Assembly (NCBI GenBank): GCA_963708675.1
Contig: CAVPTO010000003.1
Span: 2,480,001 to 2,544,000 of the forward strand
Length of the DNA: 64,000 nucleotides
Direction of reading: 5' to 3'
Source of the DNA: DATAXP01 sp963708675
GTDB taxonomy: Bacteria; Planctomycetota; Planctomycetia; Pirellulales; PNKZ01
Shown in pieces: positions 29,980 through 42,399 of this stretch. The notes beneath the pieces were generated by a model, which made no database searches, was not told the DNA's origin, and worked only from the letters and a program-made list of their open reading frames with translations. Position numbers and translations under genes: made by a program. Every line of letters starts with the position of its first letter. The first letter of the stretch is position 1.

Positions 29980-30052
29980 CTTCCGTCTCCTGCCCGGCCC
30001 AAGTTCGCTAGGGGGAGCGAATGATAGGTAAGTGTCCGGCACGACCCGTCGC

Positions 30053-31638
30053 TCAGACGAGAGTCGAGCGGTCGGGCAGGAGGTTGCGAAGTTCGTCGCG
30101 GGTGGCGTTAGCGGCGAGTAGTCTGGGCAGGCGGGTGAAGAGATCGCGGAGGTAGGCGAAGGGATCGAGGCTGTGGCGGAGGCAGCTGGCGATTAGGCTG
30201 AAGTGGACCGCGGCGGTGTGTCCGCCGCGATCGCTGCCGCAGAACAGCCAATTCTTTCGGCCTACGGCGATTCCGCGCAGCGCGCGCTCCGCGGCGTTGT
30301 TGTCGATCGCCAGTCGGCCATCGTCCACGTAGCGATTCAAGGCAGTCCACTGGTTGCGTACGTATTCGATCGCCTGCCGCACGGGTTCCTTGGGCAAGAG
30401 CTTCGGCGCCTCGCCATCGAGCCAGGCGTGGAACTCTTCGAGCACTGGCCGTGATTGCCGCTGACGTTCGTCGGTTATGTGCGTGTGCTGTTCAGCGCGT
30501 GACAATTCGCTCCATTCTTGTTCGATGCGCTCGCGCACTTGGCGTTCGATCGTATACAGCTGGCCGATGTAGGCCAGAGCCGTCTCAGCGCGCAGGGGAT
30601 CGATCTTGCGCATCGAAGAAGTTCCGACGCGCGTGAGCCCAACAGCCGACCTCAAGAATCGCACCGGACGACTGCTTGTAGAGTTCGTCGTAGCCGCTAT
30701 AGGCATCGGCTTGCAGGTAGCCACGATAACCCTTCAATAACTCTAGTGGTCCATCGCGCGAACGATCCGGCGTGTAGGCGAAGATCGTGAAGGGATGCTC
30801 CTCGTCGCCGACATAGTTCCAGAACCGGCCAGTGTATTGTCGCTTCTGGTGCGCGTTGCGCACGCGGACCGGTGTGTCGTCGCTATGCACGACGGCCGAG
30901 GTCAACACCTCGGCGATCATGAGCTCGTAGACCGGTCGGCACAGTTCGGCCAGTTGCCGCGCCCAGTCACAGGTCGTCTGCCGTGAGAAGCGCAGGCCAT
31001 GGCGCGCGAAGATGCGCTCCTGGCGATGATACGGCAGGTGATCGCAGAAGCGGCTCGTGATCAGATACGCCAACAAGCCAGGGCCGGCGCTGGAGCCGGG
31101 AATCGGCTGCGGCGGCTTGGCCGCCGTAATCACGTTCTTCGTCACGGCGTCGCTCTCGAGTGATTGCGGTCGCCGGGCGTACTTCTTCTGCACGTGTCTG
31201 AGCACGTACAGGCACGAAGGTTCCCACTCGTACTGCTCGGTGACCTCTTCGCCGATCGGCACCAGCGTCGCTTCACCAGCCAGTGCCTGCTTCTCGGCGT
31301 CCGTGAGGTCGTGAACCACGTCGCGACGCTCGAGTGTATCGGGCTTCTTTCGGCCCGCGCGGACCTGTCGCTTGGTCGAAGGAGCAGGCCGCGCGCTGAT
31401 CGCCACGTCCAGGACTTCCTCCGGCTGCCTGTCGAAGAGCGCCAACTGGTTGGCGTCGCTCTTCTCGCTCGTGCGGCCGAACACCTTGCGCGAGCAAGTC
31501 CATGTGCCGCTCGAGCTGCGCAATCCGCCGATCGCGCTCGTGCAACGATTCGACCAACTGCACGACCAGCGACTTCAACAGTGTAGGGTCGCTCGGCAGC
31601 TGCGCGGGATCGATCGAAAGAGGAACGTCCGTGCTCAT
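30053..31638 (-). CDS. tnpC: IS66-family transposase TnpC (two 2-bp deletions)
   Basis: 1586 nt; adding two bases at each of two breaks gives exactly 530 codons. Both breaks (near 31490 and 30610) fall where GCGCAAG is read and GCGCGCAAG is expected. N-terminal Zn/HTH part: LERHMDLLAR then KVFGRTSEKSDANQLALF. Core: YAYTPDRSRDGPLELLKGY region with DAYSGYDELY, GCWAHARRNFF, and the C-terminal DDE block NNAAERALRGIAVGRKNWLF. It catalyses transposition with TnpA and TnpB. The start is ATG 31638. Confidence 0.9.
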
Positions 31639-31667
31639 CACCTAGATAGAGGCTCGAGGCGTGAGAT

Positions 31668-32003
31668 TTATTTCAGACCGCGCCGGAATCTTTTACCACG
31701 CCGCACGCTCGCCAGGTCCACGCCGTCCAAGAGCATCGCCAAGTCCGTGGCCGAGATCGTCACGCTGGATTGGCCTTCGCGCAACGCGGGGAACGAGAAG
31801 TTCCCCGCCTCCAGCCGTTTATAGAATAACGCCCAGCCATCCGCGTCCCACCACAAGAGCTTCACCCGGTCGCCACGCCGGCTGCGGAACACGAACAAGT
31901 GCCCCGACAGGGGATCGAGACCCAGCGCTTCGCGCACCACGCCGGCCAAGGTATCGAACCCCTTGCGCATGTCGGTCGCTTCGGCGCAAAGAAAGATCTT
32001 CAT
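31668..32003 (-). CDS. tnpB: IS66 accessory protein TnpB (IS66 Orf2)
   Basis: 111 residues from ATG 32003. The signature ATDMRKGFDTLAGVV is followed by LSGHLFVFRSRRGDRVKLLWWD and DGWALFYKRLEAGNF, nearly invariant in IS66 Orf2 proteins. It lies 29 bp before tnpC. It is needed for full transposition in IS66 elements; its exact biochemical role is not known. Confidence 0.95.
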   Translation of the reverse strand: MKIFLCAEATDMRKGFDTLAGVVREALGLDPLSGHLFVFRSRRGDRVKLLWWDADGWALFYKRLEAGNFSFPALREGQSSVTISATDLAMLLDGVDLASVRRGKRFRRGLK

Positions 32004-32017
32004 CTGGCTGGGGACGC

Positions 32018-32386
32018 TTAACACCGGCGCGCCTCTGGCTCGACTGAGCTCGCCGAAGTCAACACGTCCAATACTTCGATCAATTGATCGATGGCGACGT
32101 GCAATCGCAGGCCGCCAGGCAGATCGATGATCACCGTCGACGCGGTTCGCGGCGGTTCCGAGACCTCGACACGCAGTAGCCGTGCGGCCGTACGCGGCGC
32201 CATGCCCTTCGACAACACCGCGTCGCGCCGCTTCAACTCGCGGCGCCAGTGATAGAAGGACGGCTGCGAAACACCGTGCTTCATGCACCACTCGTGCACC
32301 GTGCCGCGCTGAGCATCGAAACCCTCCACAACCCTCCGCCAGAATTGTTCCTTCGCCGGGTCCCGCTGTCTGCTGCGCGTCGTCAT
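32018..32386 (-). CDS. tnpA: IS66 accessory protein TnpA (IS66 Orf1, helix-turn-helix)
   Basis: 122 residues from ATG 32386. A helix-turn-helix is visible in TVHEWCMKHGVSQPSFYHWRREL, and the C-terminal strand pair IDLPGGLRLHVA is typical of IS66 Orf1. It ends 14 bp before tnpB. It probably binds the element ends. Confidence 0.9.
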   Translation of the reverse strand: MTTRSRQRDPAKEQFWRRVVEGFDAQRGTVHEWCMKHGVSQPSFYHWRRELKRRDAVLSKGMAPRTAARLLRVEVSEPPRTASTVIIDLPGGLRLHVAIDQLIEVLDVLTSASSVEPEARRC

Positions 32387-32574
32387 TGGCGTGCTCCCGA
32401 GAATCGTCACCGCGACGATCTCAGGCTAGCAATCGCAACAACACGGGTCGTATCGGACGCTTACAATGATAGCTTCCAATGCCTACCGCACCTAGAGAGC
32501 TTTCGTCGCGACGCATGACAGCTTCTCCCAACGATGCTTGTTCGCTTGCTCGATTTCTTGCACGCTTGCTTCGT

Positions 32575-32770
32575 CGACTTTTTGCCATACCCATGAAACG
32601 GGACGTTTTGTGCAATAAGTCGACTTTTTCAACGCCTCCGAGGCGACTTATTGCACGCTCAAAAAGGCGAGGAGTCGGTGCTCACGCTCCCTTGTGCAAG
32701 CAATCCTTGCGGAAGCGCGGCATCTCCAGCGCGGTTGCAAGGCTACAGGAAACCGTGGCCTACTTTCAAC
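32575..32770. repeat. Interspersed ~200-bp repeat, copy A
   Basis: Its first 50 bp (32575-32624) match 50364-50413 with about three mismatches, and its end CGTGGCCTACTTTCAAC (32754-32770) matches 50569-50585 exactly. Between lies a 13-bp perfect inverted repeat GTGCAATAAGTCG (32610-32622) and its complement (32644-32656). No gene was found in 32473-32891. Confidence 0.7.
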
Positions 32771-32825
32771 AGCTCTGTTAGGCCACCGTCACGAAAAAGC
32801 GCGTGTCGATGCTGCACAGAAGGCA

Positions 32826-32863
32826 GTTAACCACGGAGGACACAGAGAGCACGGAGAAACAAG
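32826..32863. repeat. ACCACGGAGGACAC-type short repeat
   Basis: Reads ACCACGGAGGACACAGAGAG and then CACGGAG. The same kind of sequence is present inside the 23S intron at about 36373-36400. It is a widespread low-complexity dispersed repeat type in bacteria. Confidence 0.5.
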
Positions 32864-32891
32864 CCAGGGAAAAGATGCAGCCCGGGCCGCA

Positions 32892-34946
32892 TTACGGCTG
32901 GGGCGCAAGTTCCGCTACGCTTCGAATGGTTAGGCCGTGCCCGTCAACGGTCGCTTGCCCGCCGCGAATCATCCGAAGGTGGGGCAACTCAACTTCAATG
33001 TCTTTCAGCGTCTCTTTCGCCAGCACATCGGAAAACCAGGCCGACCAGAGCAAATCCTCAAACACGTTCGAGGACGCATCCTCATCAGAATCCTCAGCGG
33101 TGAAACCATTGAGCACCATTGACGCCGCTGCGAACAAAAACATTTCGTTCCGGGCCTCGTCAGCGGGATTATTGAACCATCGCGCAATACACGGACCGCG
33201 GGGAAGCAACTCGGCAATTCGGAGAAAGTACGCGCTGTTCTTTAACATCTCGTTGGCCCGCGGTAACGTTCGCAGTGACTCAAGCACCACTTCGTGCGTG
33301 CCACGACCCAACCCCAGCACGACATGATCGCGTCCGACGAACAGTCCCGCCGGAACATCATCGTCGTCGAAGCGGAAGCCACGAAATCCCTGTTCGTCAA
33401 CGAGTACACCAGCATCAGCCATCGAAAAAAATTCGAATACTTTCCGCCACAAGTTTTCGTCCTTGATTTGCCAAAGTAAGGCGGTGCGATTGAAGCCGCA
33501 CCAGGACAGCAGTGAATCGTCATCATTCGGATGTGTATTTTCGACACGTGCGAAGCTGACCAGTGTGTGATGCCTACCGACGGACGAGATGCAGGACGCC
33601 AAATCGGTGTGAATCACTTGCCGCAGCATCTTGTCGGTTCTGCCGATCGCGACGTTAGCTAGATCGCCAAAGCAGTCAAGAAGCATTGGCCGAAGACTCT
33701 CAAAAGCACGAGCCCAATCGAAGCTGAATTGGGCAACGCTTGCCACGTTGGCCGGCACCCAGTCGGGAGTGTCGGGAGTCAATGCAGCTTGATCGACGAG
33801 CAGCACCATACCGCGCCGCGGTGACGGTGCCGAAACGAACCACGCGTCGTGCAGCGCACGTCCATCGACGGTCAGCCGATAACTGATTGGTCCAAAGGCA
33901 TCGAGTGCGAGCGATTTGAAGAATGTCGCACTGAATGGATCCGAAGGCTTCTCTTTATCGGCAGCCCCGGCTTCCGATACGATCCATTTCGCCAACGGCC
34001 GCGGATCGATCGTGGCCTCGACGAGAGTATTGCCAGGAAGCGTCGCCAGGACCGCCGCTTCCGAAGTCGGAAAACGTTGCCGTAAGTCGCCCTCTGGTGC
34101 CCGATGGTCGGTGATGAACCGCCCTAGATACGATTCTGCGAACTCATTGACGCGCTCTCGCTGTTCCTTGCGCTGGGCAGCGTGATCGGAGAGTTCGTTG
34201 AGATTGGTAGCGACCGCGAACACCAATCGATAGCCGATCCGGAGTGAGTAGGCGTGAAACTCAGAAGGCGTCGCATCATTGCTCGCGGCATCTTTGCCAA
34301 TAGTGCGACGGTCCACGGTTGAACTGTTTTTGTGATCGCTCGCCGTGTCGCCTGTATCGGTCGGCGTGAAGCGCGTTACTTTGGCGCCGGCAAGCTCCAT
34401 GTCCCGACGAATTACTGTCGGATCGTCAAAGTTATCCTCGTAAGCGTCTTCGACGAATTCGCAAATGTCATCTGTCAAATGGTGGGCGGGCTCACACCAC
34501 GCGATCATCAACAGCGTGTTGCTGCTTTCGTCGTAGGCAAGCGCGAATCCCAGCTCGTCTCTAAATAAGTGCTTCCAGTCGTCGAGCCTGATTCCATAAT
34601 CGCGCAACCATTCGATGATCTCATCGGCGAACGTCTCGAGATCGGTGTCGCGAGCGCCGCGATCTTTTCGGGCCGCTTTCCAGACGCTTGCCAGCACTTC
34701 CTGGTAGTTCTGGAGCATCGCCATCAACATGCCGTCGGGGCACTCAGCCTGCGCATGACGCACGACTGCCGCCGGCGACGGAAGGCGAAGCGTGCAAACC
34801 GTTTGCTCAGGAAGACATTCAAAGGCCGAAGGCAGTTCGTCGGCAGGCGTCGTTCGCTGGAAGACAAAAAACGCGCCCCAACAAATCGCGGCGCGCAAAA
34901 CGATAGCAATCCAATGACACTTCACGGAACGCCTCCGTTCGTTCAT
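32892..34946 (-). CDS. Large secreted or anchored protein of unknown function
   Basis: 684 residues, intact. N-terminal hydrophobic segment (WIAIVLRAAICWGAFFVF), then the block FECLPEQTVCTLRLPSPAAVV seen at the start of planctomycete DUF3352-like proteins. The chain alternates helices and strands (GNTLVEATIDPRPLAKWIV, GPISYRLTVDGRALHDAWF, PDWVPANVASVAQFSFDWAR) and ends with LTIRSVAELAPQ. Length and repeats fit proteins that measure exported folding or inhibit proteases, but no function is established. Convergent with nothing; the rRNA operon lies upstream. Confidence 0.65.
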   Translation of the reverse strand: MNERRRSVKCHWIAIVLRAAICWGAFFVFQRTTPADELPSAFECLPEQTVCTLRLPSPAAVVRHAQAECPDGMLMAMLQNYQEVLASVWKAARKDRGARDTDLETFADEIIEWLRDYGIRLDDWKHLFRDELGFALAYDESSNTLLMIAWCEPAHHLTDDICEFVEDAYEDNFDDPTVIRRDMELAGAKVTRFTPTDTGDTASDHKNSSTVDRRTIGKDAASNDATPSEFHAYSLRIGYRLVFAVATNLNELSDHAAQRKEQRERVNEFAESYLGRFITDHRAPEGDLRQRFPTSEAAVLATLPGNTLVEATIDPRPLAKWIVSEAGAADKEKPSDPFSATFFKSLALDAFGPISYRLTVDGRALHDAWFVSAPSPRRGMVLLVDQAALTPDTPDWVPANVASVAQFSFDWARAFESLRPMLLDCFGDLANVAIGRTDKMLRQVIHTDLASCISSVGRHHTLVSFARVENTHPNDDDSLLSWCGFNRTALLWQIKDENLWRKVFEFFSMADAGVLVDEQGFRGFRFDDDDVPAGLFVGRDHVVLGLGRGTHEVVLESLRTLPRANEMLKNSAYFLRIAELLPRGPCIARWFNNPADEARNEMFLFAAASMVLNGFTAEDSDEDASSNVFEDLLWSAWFSDVLAKETLKDIEVELPHLRMIRGGQATVDGHGLTIRSVAELAPQP

Positions 34947-35097
34947 GACCGCTGCTCATCGGTTGGTTCGACGAAATGGCGGTAGCCGCGCGCGGCCAAA
35001 CGGCAATGGCGCAGTGTAAACCGCCGCGGTCGCGGGGAACAGTAGACGATCAAACCCGATGCGTTGCGATTCTCGCGGTCTTTCGGGCGTGGCGCGC

Positions 35098-35135
35098 AAA
35101 AAAAGCCCGCCGGGGTCTTTCGACCACGACGGGCT
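35098..35135 (-). terminator. Rho-independent terminator of the rRNA operon
   Basis: Read on the minus strand, AGCCCGTCGTGGTC, loop GAAA, GACCCCGGCGGGCT, then seven T. It sits 10 bp after the 5S gene. Confidence 0.93.
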
Positions 35136-35145
35136 CGTGTGTAAA

Positions 35146-35252
35146 TCCGGCAGCACCTACTCTCGCACTTGTGGTACTACCATCGGCTTGGAAAGCTTAA
35201 CTACCATGTTCGGAATGGAAATGGGTGTGACCTTTCCAATATGGCCACCGGA
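35146..35252 (-). rRNA. rrf: 5S ribosomal RNA
   Basis: 107 nt. Minus-strand sequence starts TCCGGTGGCC and ends GGTGCTGCCGGA, which pair as helix I. Internal CCCATTCCGAAC-like block (CATTTCCATTCCGAACATGG) and GTAGTACCACAAGTGCGAG are universal 5S landmarks. Part of the large ribosomal subunit. It follows the 23S gene by about 128 bp and is followed at once by a terminator. Confidence 0.95.
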
Positions 35253-35287
35253 AAAAACGTGGGTTGCCGGTAAGAGCAAACCCACGT
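35252..35287 (-). other. Hairpin plus U-tract in the 23S-5S spacer
   Basis: Minus strand ACGTGGGTTTGC (35287-35276), loop, GCAACCCACGT (35267-35257), then five more T directly against the 5S start. It has the form of an intrinsic terminator but lies inside the operon, so it may be a processing hairpin or be read through by antitermination. Confidence 0.7.
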
Positions 35288-35380
35288 TGGGTTGTAGCAA
35301 GAGTGACATCTTGATTACGGATCACTTACCAGTGCTCTGACAAGAGCTCAGAGAAAGCTTTGAGAGCGTTTGATAAATGT

Positions 35381-38613
<3,233 letters not shown>

Positions 38614-38973
38614 ACATTTATCGAACGCTCTCGATTTCGACGTCAAGACACGGCTCGCAAGCGAGCCGGCTAAACGACGAACTGATCACAGTCGATCTGA
38701 TGTCAACTACAACGGCCGCGACCCTCTAGGGATTAGTGATTCGTTGGACTTGGAAGATGAACGAACCACCTGGGACGCGACCGAGCAACGATCTCTATCT
38801 TTCTTCTGAAACCCTTCACGACGTTTCTACCCCTTTGCTTGCGCTCGGGGTTAGGACGTCGAGTTGGATCTCGTTGCTAAGTGCCGTGAGAACCAACCTC
38901 TGCTCTCTCGGGGCTTGCGCCACGAGAGACCTTCGGCCAATTCTTTCAAGATGCCACTCTTGCTACAACCAAA

Positions 38974-39029
38974 TTGTCAAAGAACGCAAAAATCAGCGAT
39001 CCATTCTCTCGCGAGAGCGAATCACTGAT
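38974..39029 (-). promoter_or_regulatory. boxB-like hairpin and boxA antitermination site in the rRNA leader
   Basis: In transcript order comes a long hairpin (39029-38991: AATCAGTGATTC ... CTCTCGCGAGAG ... AATCAGCGAT complement), then GCGTTCTTTGACAA (38986-38974), close to the boxA consensus TGYTCTTTAACA. The order hairpin then boxA is that of rrn leaders. It would load Nus factors to prevent early termination. Confidence 0.75.
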
Positions 39030-39125
39030 TGCCGCCCAGTCGGCGGAGGAGACGTTCCGTAAAACGCGTCCTCTGGCTACTGAGACAGCCCAAAAAGCAT
39101 CCCGCTGGATTCAGTGGGGAAGGGA

Positions 39126-39154
39126 ATCCTACAGGAGTCGGGCATTGGTGTCAA
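39126..39154 (-). promoter_or_regulatory. Sigma70-type promoter of the 23S-5S operon
   Basis: Minus strand TTGACA (39154-39149), 17-bp spacer, TAGGAT (39131-39126), with an A/T-rich stretch just upstream (AATTTTTTC). A start near 39118 gives a leader of about 505 nt before the 23S. Confidence 0.8.
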
Positions 39155-39375
39155 ACGCCCGAAAAAATTGTCTGCAAAAGGCTTCCGAAGGGGCGGAAAT
39201 CGCCATCGGTTAGCTTCTTAATGTAGCGATTTCATCCTCCGGGGCAAGTGCCCCCTTTCATGGGTTTCTGACGAGAGGCAACTCGCCGCCGTGTGGGAGT
39301 TTGCGCAAATAAAGGCCTCGATATGAGCGTCCAATTCGAAGCCGACCGTCCTTAATCCTGCGAGAAGACATCGAA

Positions 39376-40828
39376 ATGACGCGAGTTTCGGTTCGACTTC
39401 TGGCTACTGTGCTGTTTGGAACGGCCTGGACATCCAGTGTTTTGGCTGCGGAGAACGGGCGGCCGAACGTCCTTTTCATTGCCATCGACGACCTCAACGA
39501 CTGGGTCGGGTGCATGGGCGGCAACCCGCAGGCTCAGACGCCGAATATCGACCGCCTCGCCGAGCGTGGCGTCGTGTTTCAGAACGCTCACTGCGCGGTC
39601 CCGATCTGCAACGGCAGCCGGGCGGCGCTGCTGACCGGAGCCCGCCCGTCGACGACCGGCGTGTGGGGCAACGGCAACGACTGGCGCGAGGCCGTCGATC
39701 GCCTGAAATTGGTCACGCTCAACGAGCATTTTCGAGCCAACGGCTACGAGACGCTTGCCTCGGGAAAGATCTATCACAGCGAGTTCCCACGCTACGACGA
39801 TTGGGACGAGTACGGTGGCGACGAACACGCGGCCGTCACGCCGAAGCCGAAGATGAAGGCCGGCCCCGTCGAGTTCGGCCCATCGCCTGGTGAAGATCGC
39901 GAGTTCGGCGATTCGCAAAACGTCGACTACTGCGTCTCGCAACTTGGTAAGAAGCACGACAAACCGTTCTTCATTGCGTGCGGCATTCACAAGCCGCATC
40001 TGTCGTGGATCGTTCCGAGCAAGTATTTCGATCAGTTCGACCTCGAATCGATCGATGTTCCCAAGGTGCTCGACAACGATCTCGACGACGTGCCTCCGAT
40101 TGGTCGCCTGTTGGCCAAACCGCAAGACCACGCCGACGTTCTGAAGTCGGGGCATTGGAAGGACGCAGTCCGTGCGTATCTCGCGGCTGGCGCCTTTGCC
40201 GATGCGATGGTCGGCCGCATTCTCGAAGCGCTCGATCGCAGCGCAGTTCAAAGAGAACACGATCGTCGTCCTCTGGGGCGATCACGGCTTCAACCTTGGC
40301 GAGAAGCAGCACTGGTCGAAGAACGTGCTTTGGGAGCGCTCGACTCATGCACCGCTCATCTTCGTCGTGCCGGGCGTGACAACCGTCGGTTCGCAGTGCA
40401 TGCGCACGGTCGACTTCATGAGCGTCTATCCGACGCTGTGTGAGCTGTGCGGACTCGACATCCCCAAGCACGTCGAAGGCCCGAGCATCAAGGGATTGCT
40501 GGCGAAACCGGACGCCGCATGGGATCGCCCTGCCGTGACGACGCGTGGCTGGGGCAACCACAGCGTGCGCAGTGAGAGGTGGCGTTACATTCGCTACGAC
40601 GACGGCAGCGAAGAATTGTACGACGAGACGAGCGATCCGATGGAGTGGACCAACGTCGCGTCGAAGTCCGAGTACGCAGCAATCAAAGCGGAGTTGGCCC
40701 GCTGGCTTCCCAAGGATGATTCGGCACTCGAACGGCATCTCAATCCGGACTCGGCGAAGACACTGTCGACGAAAGACAAGAAGGCGAAGAACAAGAAAAA
40801 GAAGAAGGCCGAGCAGAGCAAGCCATGA
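39376..40828 (+). CDS. Secreted iduronate-2-sulfatase-like sulfatase with variant CNGSR motif (one indel)
   Basis: About 483 residues; one extra base near 40235 must be removed. Signal peptide (LATVLFGTAWTSSVLA), then PNVLFIAIDDLNDWVGCMGG with the metal-binding Asp pair. The formylglycine motif is CNGSR, not the usual C-x-P/A-x-R, with TGARPSTTGV after it. Later blocks are GKIYHSE, KKHDKPFF, HKPHLSW and VLWGDHGFNLGEKQHW. Such enzymes remove sulfate from sulfated polysaccharides. The C-terminus is a run of Lys/Ala (KAKNKKKKKAEQSK). It is first of four tandem sulfatase genes. Confidence 0.85.
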
Positions 40829-40890
40829 AGCTGCACACCCATTCATTTAGACGAGCGACGATTGAACACACGCCGAAAACAAGGAACCTC

Positions 40891-42364
40891 ATGACACGCC
40901 GCCTCGCAATACTACTAACCGTCGCGTTATTGGCATCGCTGTCTAACGCTTGCCTCTTCGCGGCCGACAAACCGAACGTGCTCTTCATCGCGATCGACGA
41001 CTTGAACGATTGGGTCGGGTGCTTCGGCGGCAACCCGCAGGCGAAGACACCGAACATCGACCGTCTCGCCAAGCGTGGGACGACCTTTCAACGCGCGTAT
41101 TGCGCCGCGCCACTGTGCAACCCGAGCCGGACGGCAATCATGACCGGCCGCCGCCCTTCGACGACCGGCGTTTACGGCAACGACCGTGATTGGCGGCCTA
41201 TCGTCGAGGAGCAGAACATCACGACGCTCGGCGTTCTCTTCCGTGAGAACGGATACACGACCCTCGGCGCGGGAAAAATCTACCACGGTGGATTCTCGAG
41301 CAAGAACGATTGGGACGACTATGGCACGCACGGCAACGGTGGCCCGAGCCCCAAGGGAAGCCACGGCGTCGGAGGCATTCAATTCGGCGCGATCGATGCC
41401 GAGGACGCTGAGGTTGGCGATTCCGATACGACCGACTACTGCGTCGCGGCGCTTGAAGAAGAAGCACGACAAGCCGTTCTTTCTCGCCTTCGGTCTGCAC
41501 AAGCCACACATGCCGTGGTTCGTGCCGCAGAAGTATTACGACATGTTCCCGCTCGCGAGTATCGAAGTTCCGAAGGTGCTCGACAGCGATTTAAACGACG
41601 TGCCGCCGATTGGTCAGGAGTTTGCCGAGAAGGCGAAGGACGGCAGCAAGACGAAGACCGATCACCAGCAGATTGTAGACGCGGACCGCTGGAAGGAAGC
41701 CGTGCAGGCGTACCTGGCCGCCGGCGCGTATGCCGATGCCATGGTGGGCCGCGTGCTCGATGCCCTCGACGCCAGCCCGTACAAGGACAACACCATCGTC
41801 GTCCTATGGGGCGATCACGGTTGGCATCTCGGCGAGAAGCTGCACTGGCGTAAGAACACGTTGTGGGAAGAAGCCGCCCGCGCCCCGCTGCTGTACGTGG
41901 TTCCCGGCATGACGAAGCCCGGCAGCGAGTGCGTTCGCACCGTCGATTTCATGAGCATCTACCCAACCCTTTGCGAGTTGTGTGGACTTCCGAAGCCAGA
42001 CAAGCTGGATGGTGTGAGCATCGTGCCGCTTCTCAAGAATCCGAACGCAGCGTGGGATCGGCCCGGCATCACCACACGCAGCTACGGCAATCACGCCGCG
42101 CGAAGCGAGCAGTGGCGTTATATCCGCTACGTCGACGGCACGGAGGAGTTGTACAACGAGCAGAGCGACCCGATGGAATGGACCAACGTGGCCGCGAAGC
42201 CTGAGTACGCGTCGGTGAAGGCTGAGCTGGCTCGCTGGTTGCCCAAGAACGACGCTGCACATGAGAAGGTGGACAGCGAGCAAGCCGCGAAGAAAAAAGC
42301 CAAGAAGGCCGCTAAAGTGAAAGCCGGGAAAAAGCAGAAAGCCGCCAAGAGCGAAAAAGAGTAA
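40891..42364 (+). CDS. Secreted iduronate-2-sulfatase-like sulfatase (one indel)
   Basis: About 490 residues from ATG 40891; one extra base near 41450 in a GAAGAAGAAG run. Signal peptide (LAILLTVALLASLSNACLFA), PNVLFIAIDDLNDWVGCFGG, canonical formylglycine motif CNPSR, GRRPSTTGVYGN, then KKHDKPFFLAFGLHKPHMPW, TIVVLWGDHGWHLGEKLHW and RTVDFMSIYPTLCELCG. The last 25 residues are Lys/Ala-rich (KAAKVKAGKKQKAAKSEK). Transcribed 62 bp after the first sulfatase. Confidence 0.87.
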
Positions 42365-42399
42365 CCGCGTCACCACCACGAAGAGCAAGGAATCGAGAG

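Larger units (their letters stand above)
30028..32464 (-). mobile_element. Complete IS66-family insertion sequence
   Basis: 2437 bp. Terminal inverted repeats are GTAAGTGTCCGGCACGACCC at the left and GTAAGCGTCCGATACGACCC read inward at the right (three mismatches in 22). An exact 8-bp direct repeat AATGATAG flanks it at 30020-30027 and 32465-32472, the target duplication length of IS66. It carries tnpA, tnpB and tnpC in the normal order on the minus strand. Confidence 0.97.

Noticed and set aside
38640..39375. 16S rRNA or tRNA genes in the leader
   Set aside because: No 16S landmarks or cloverleaf-like sequence; the region fits an rRNA leader and promoter.
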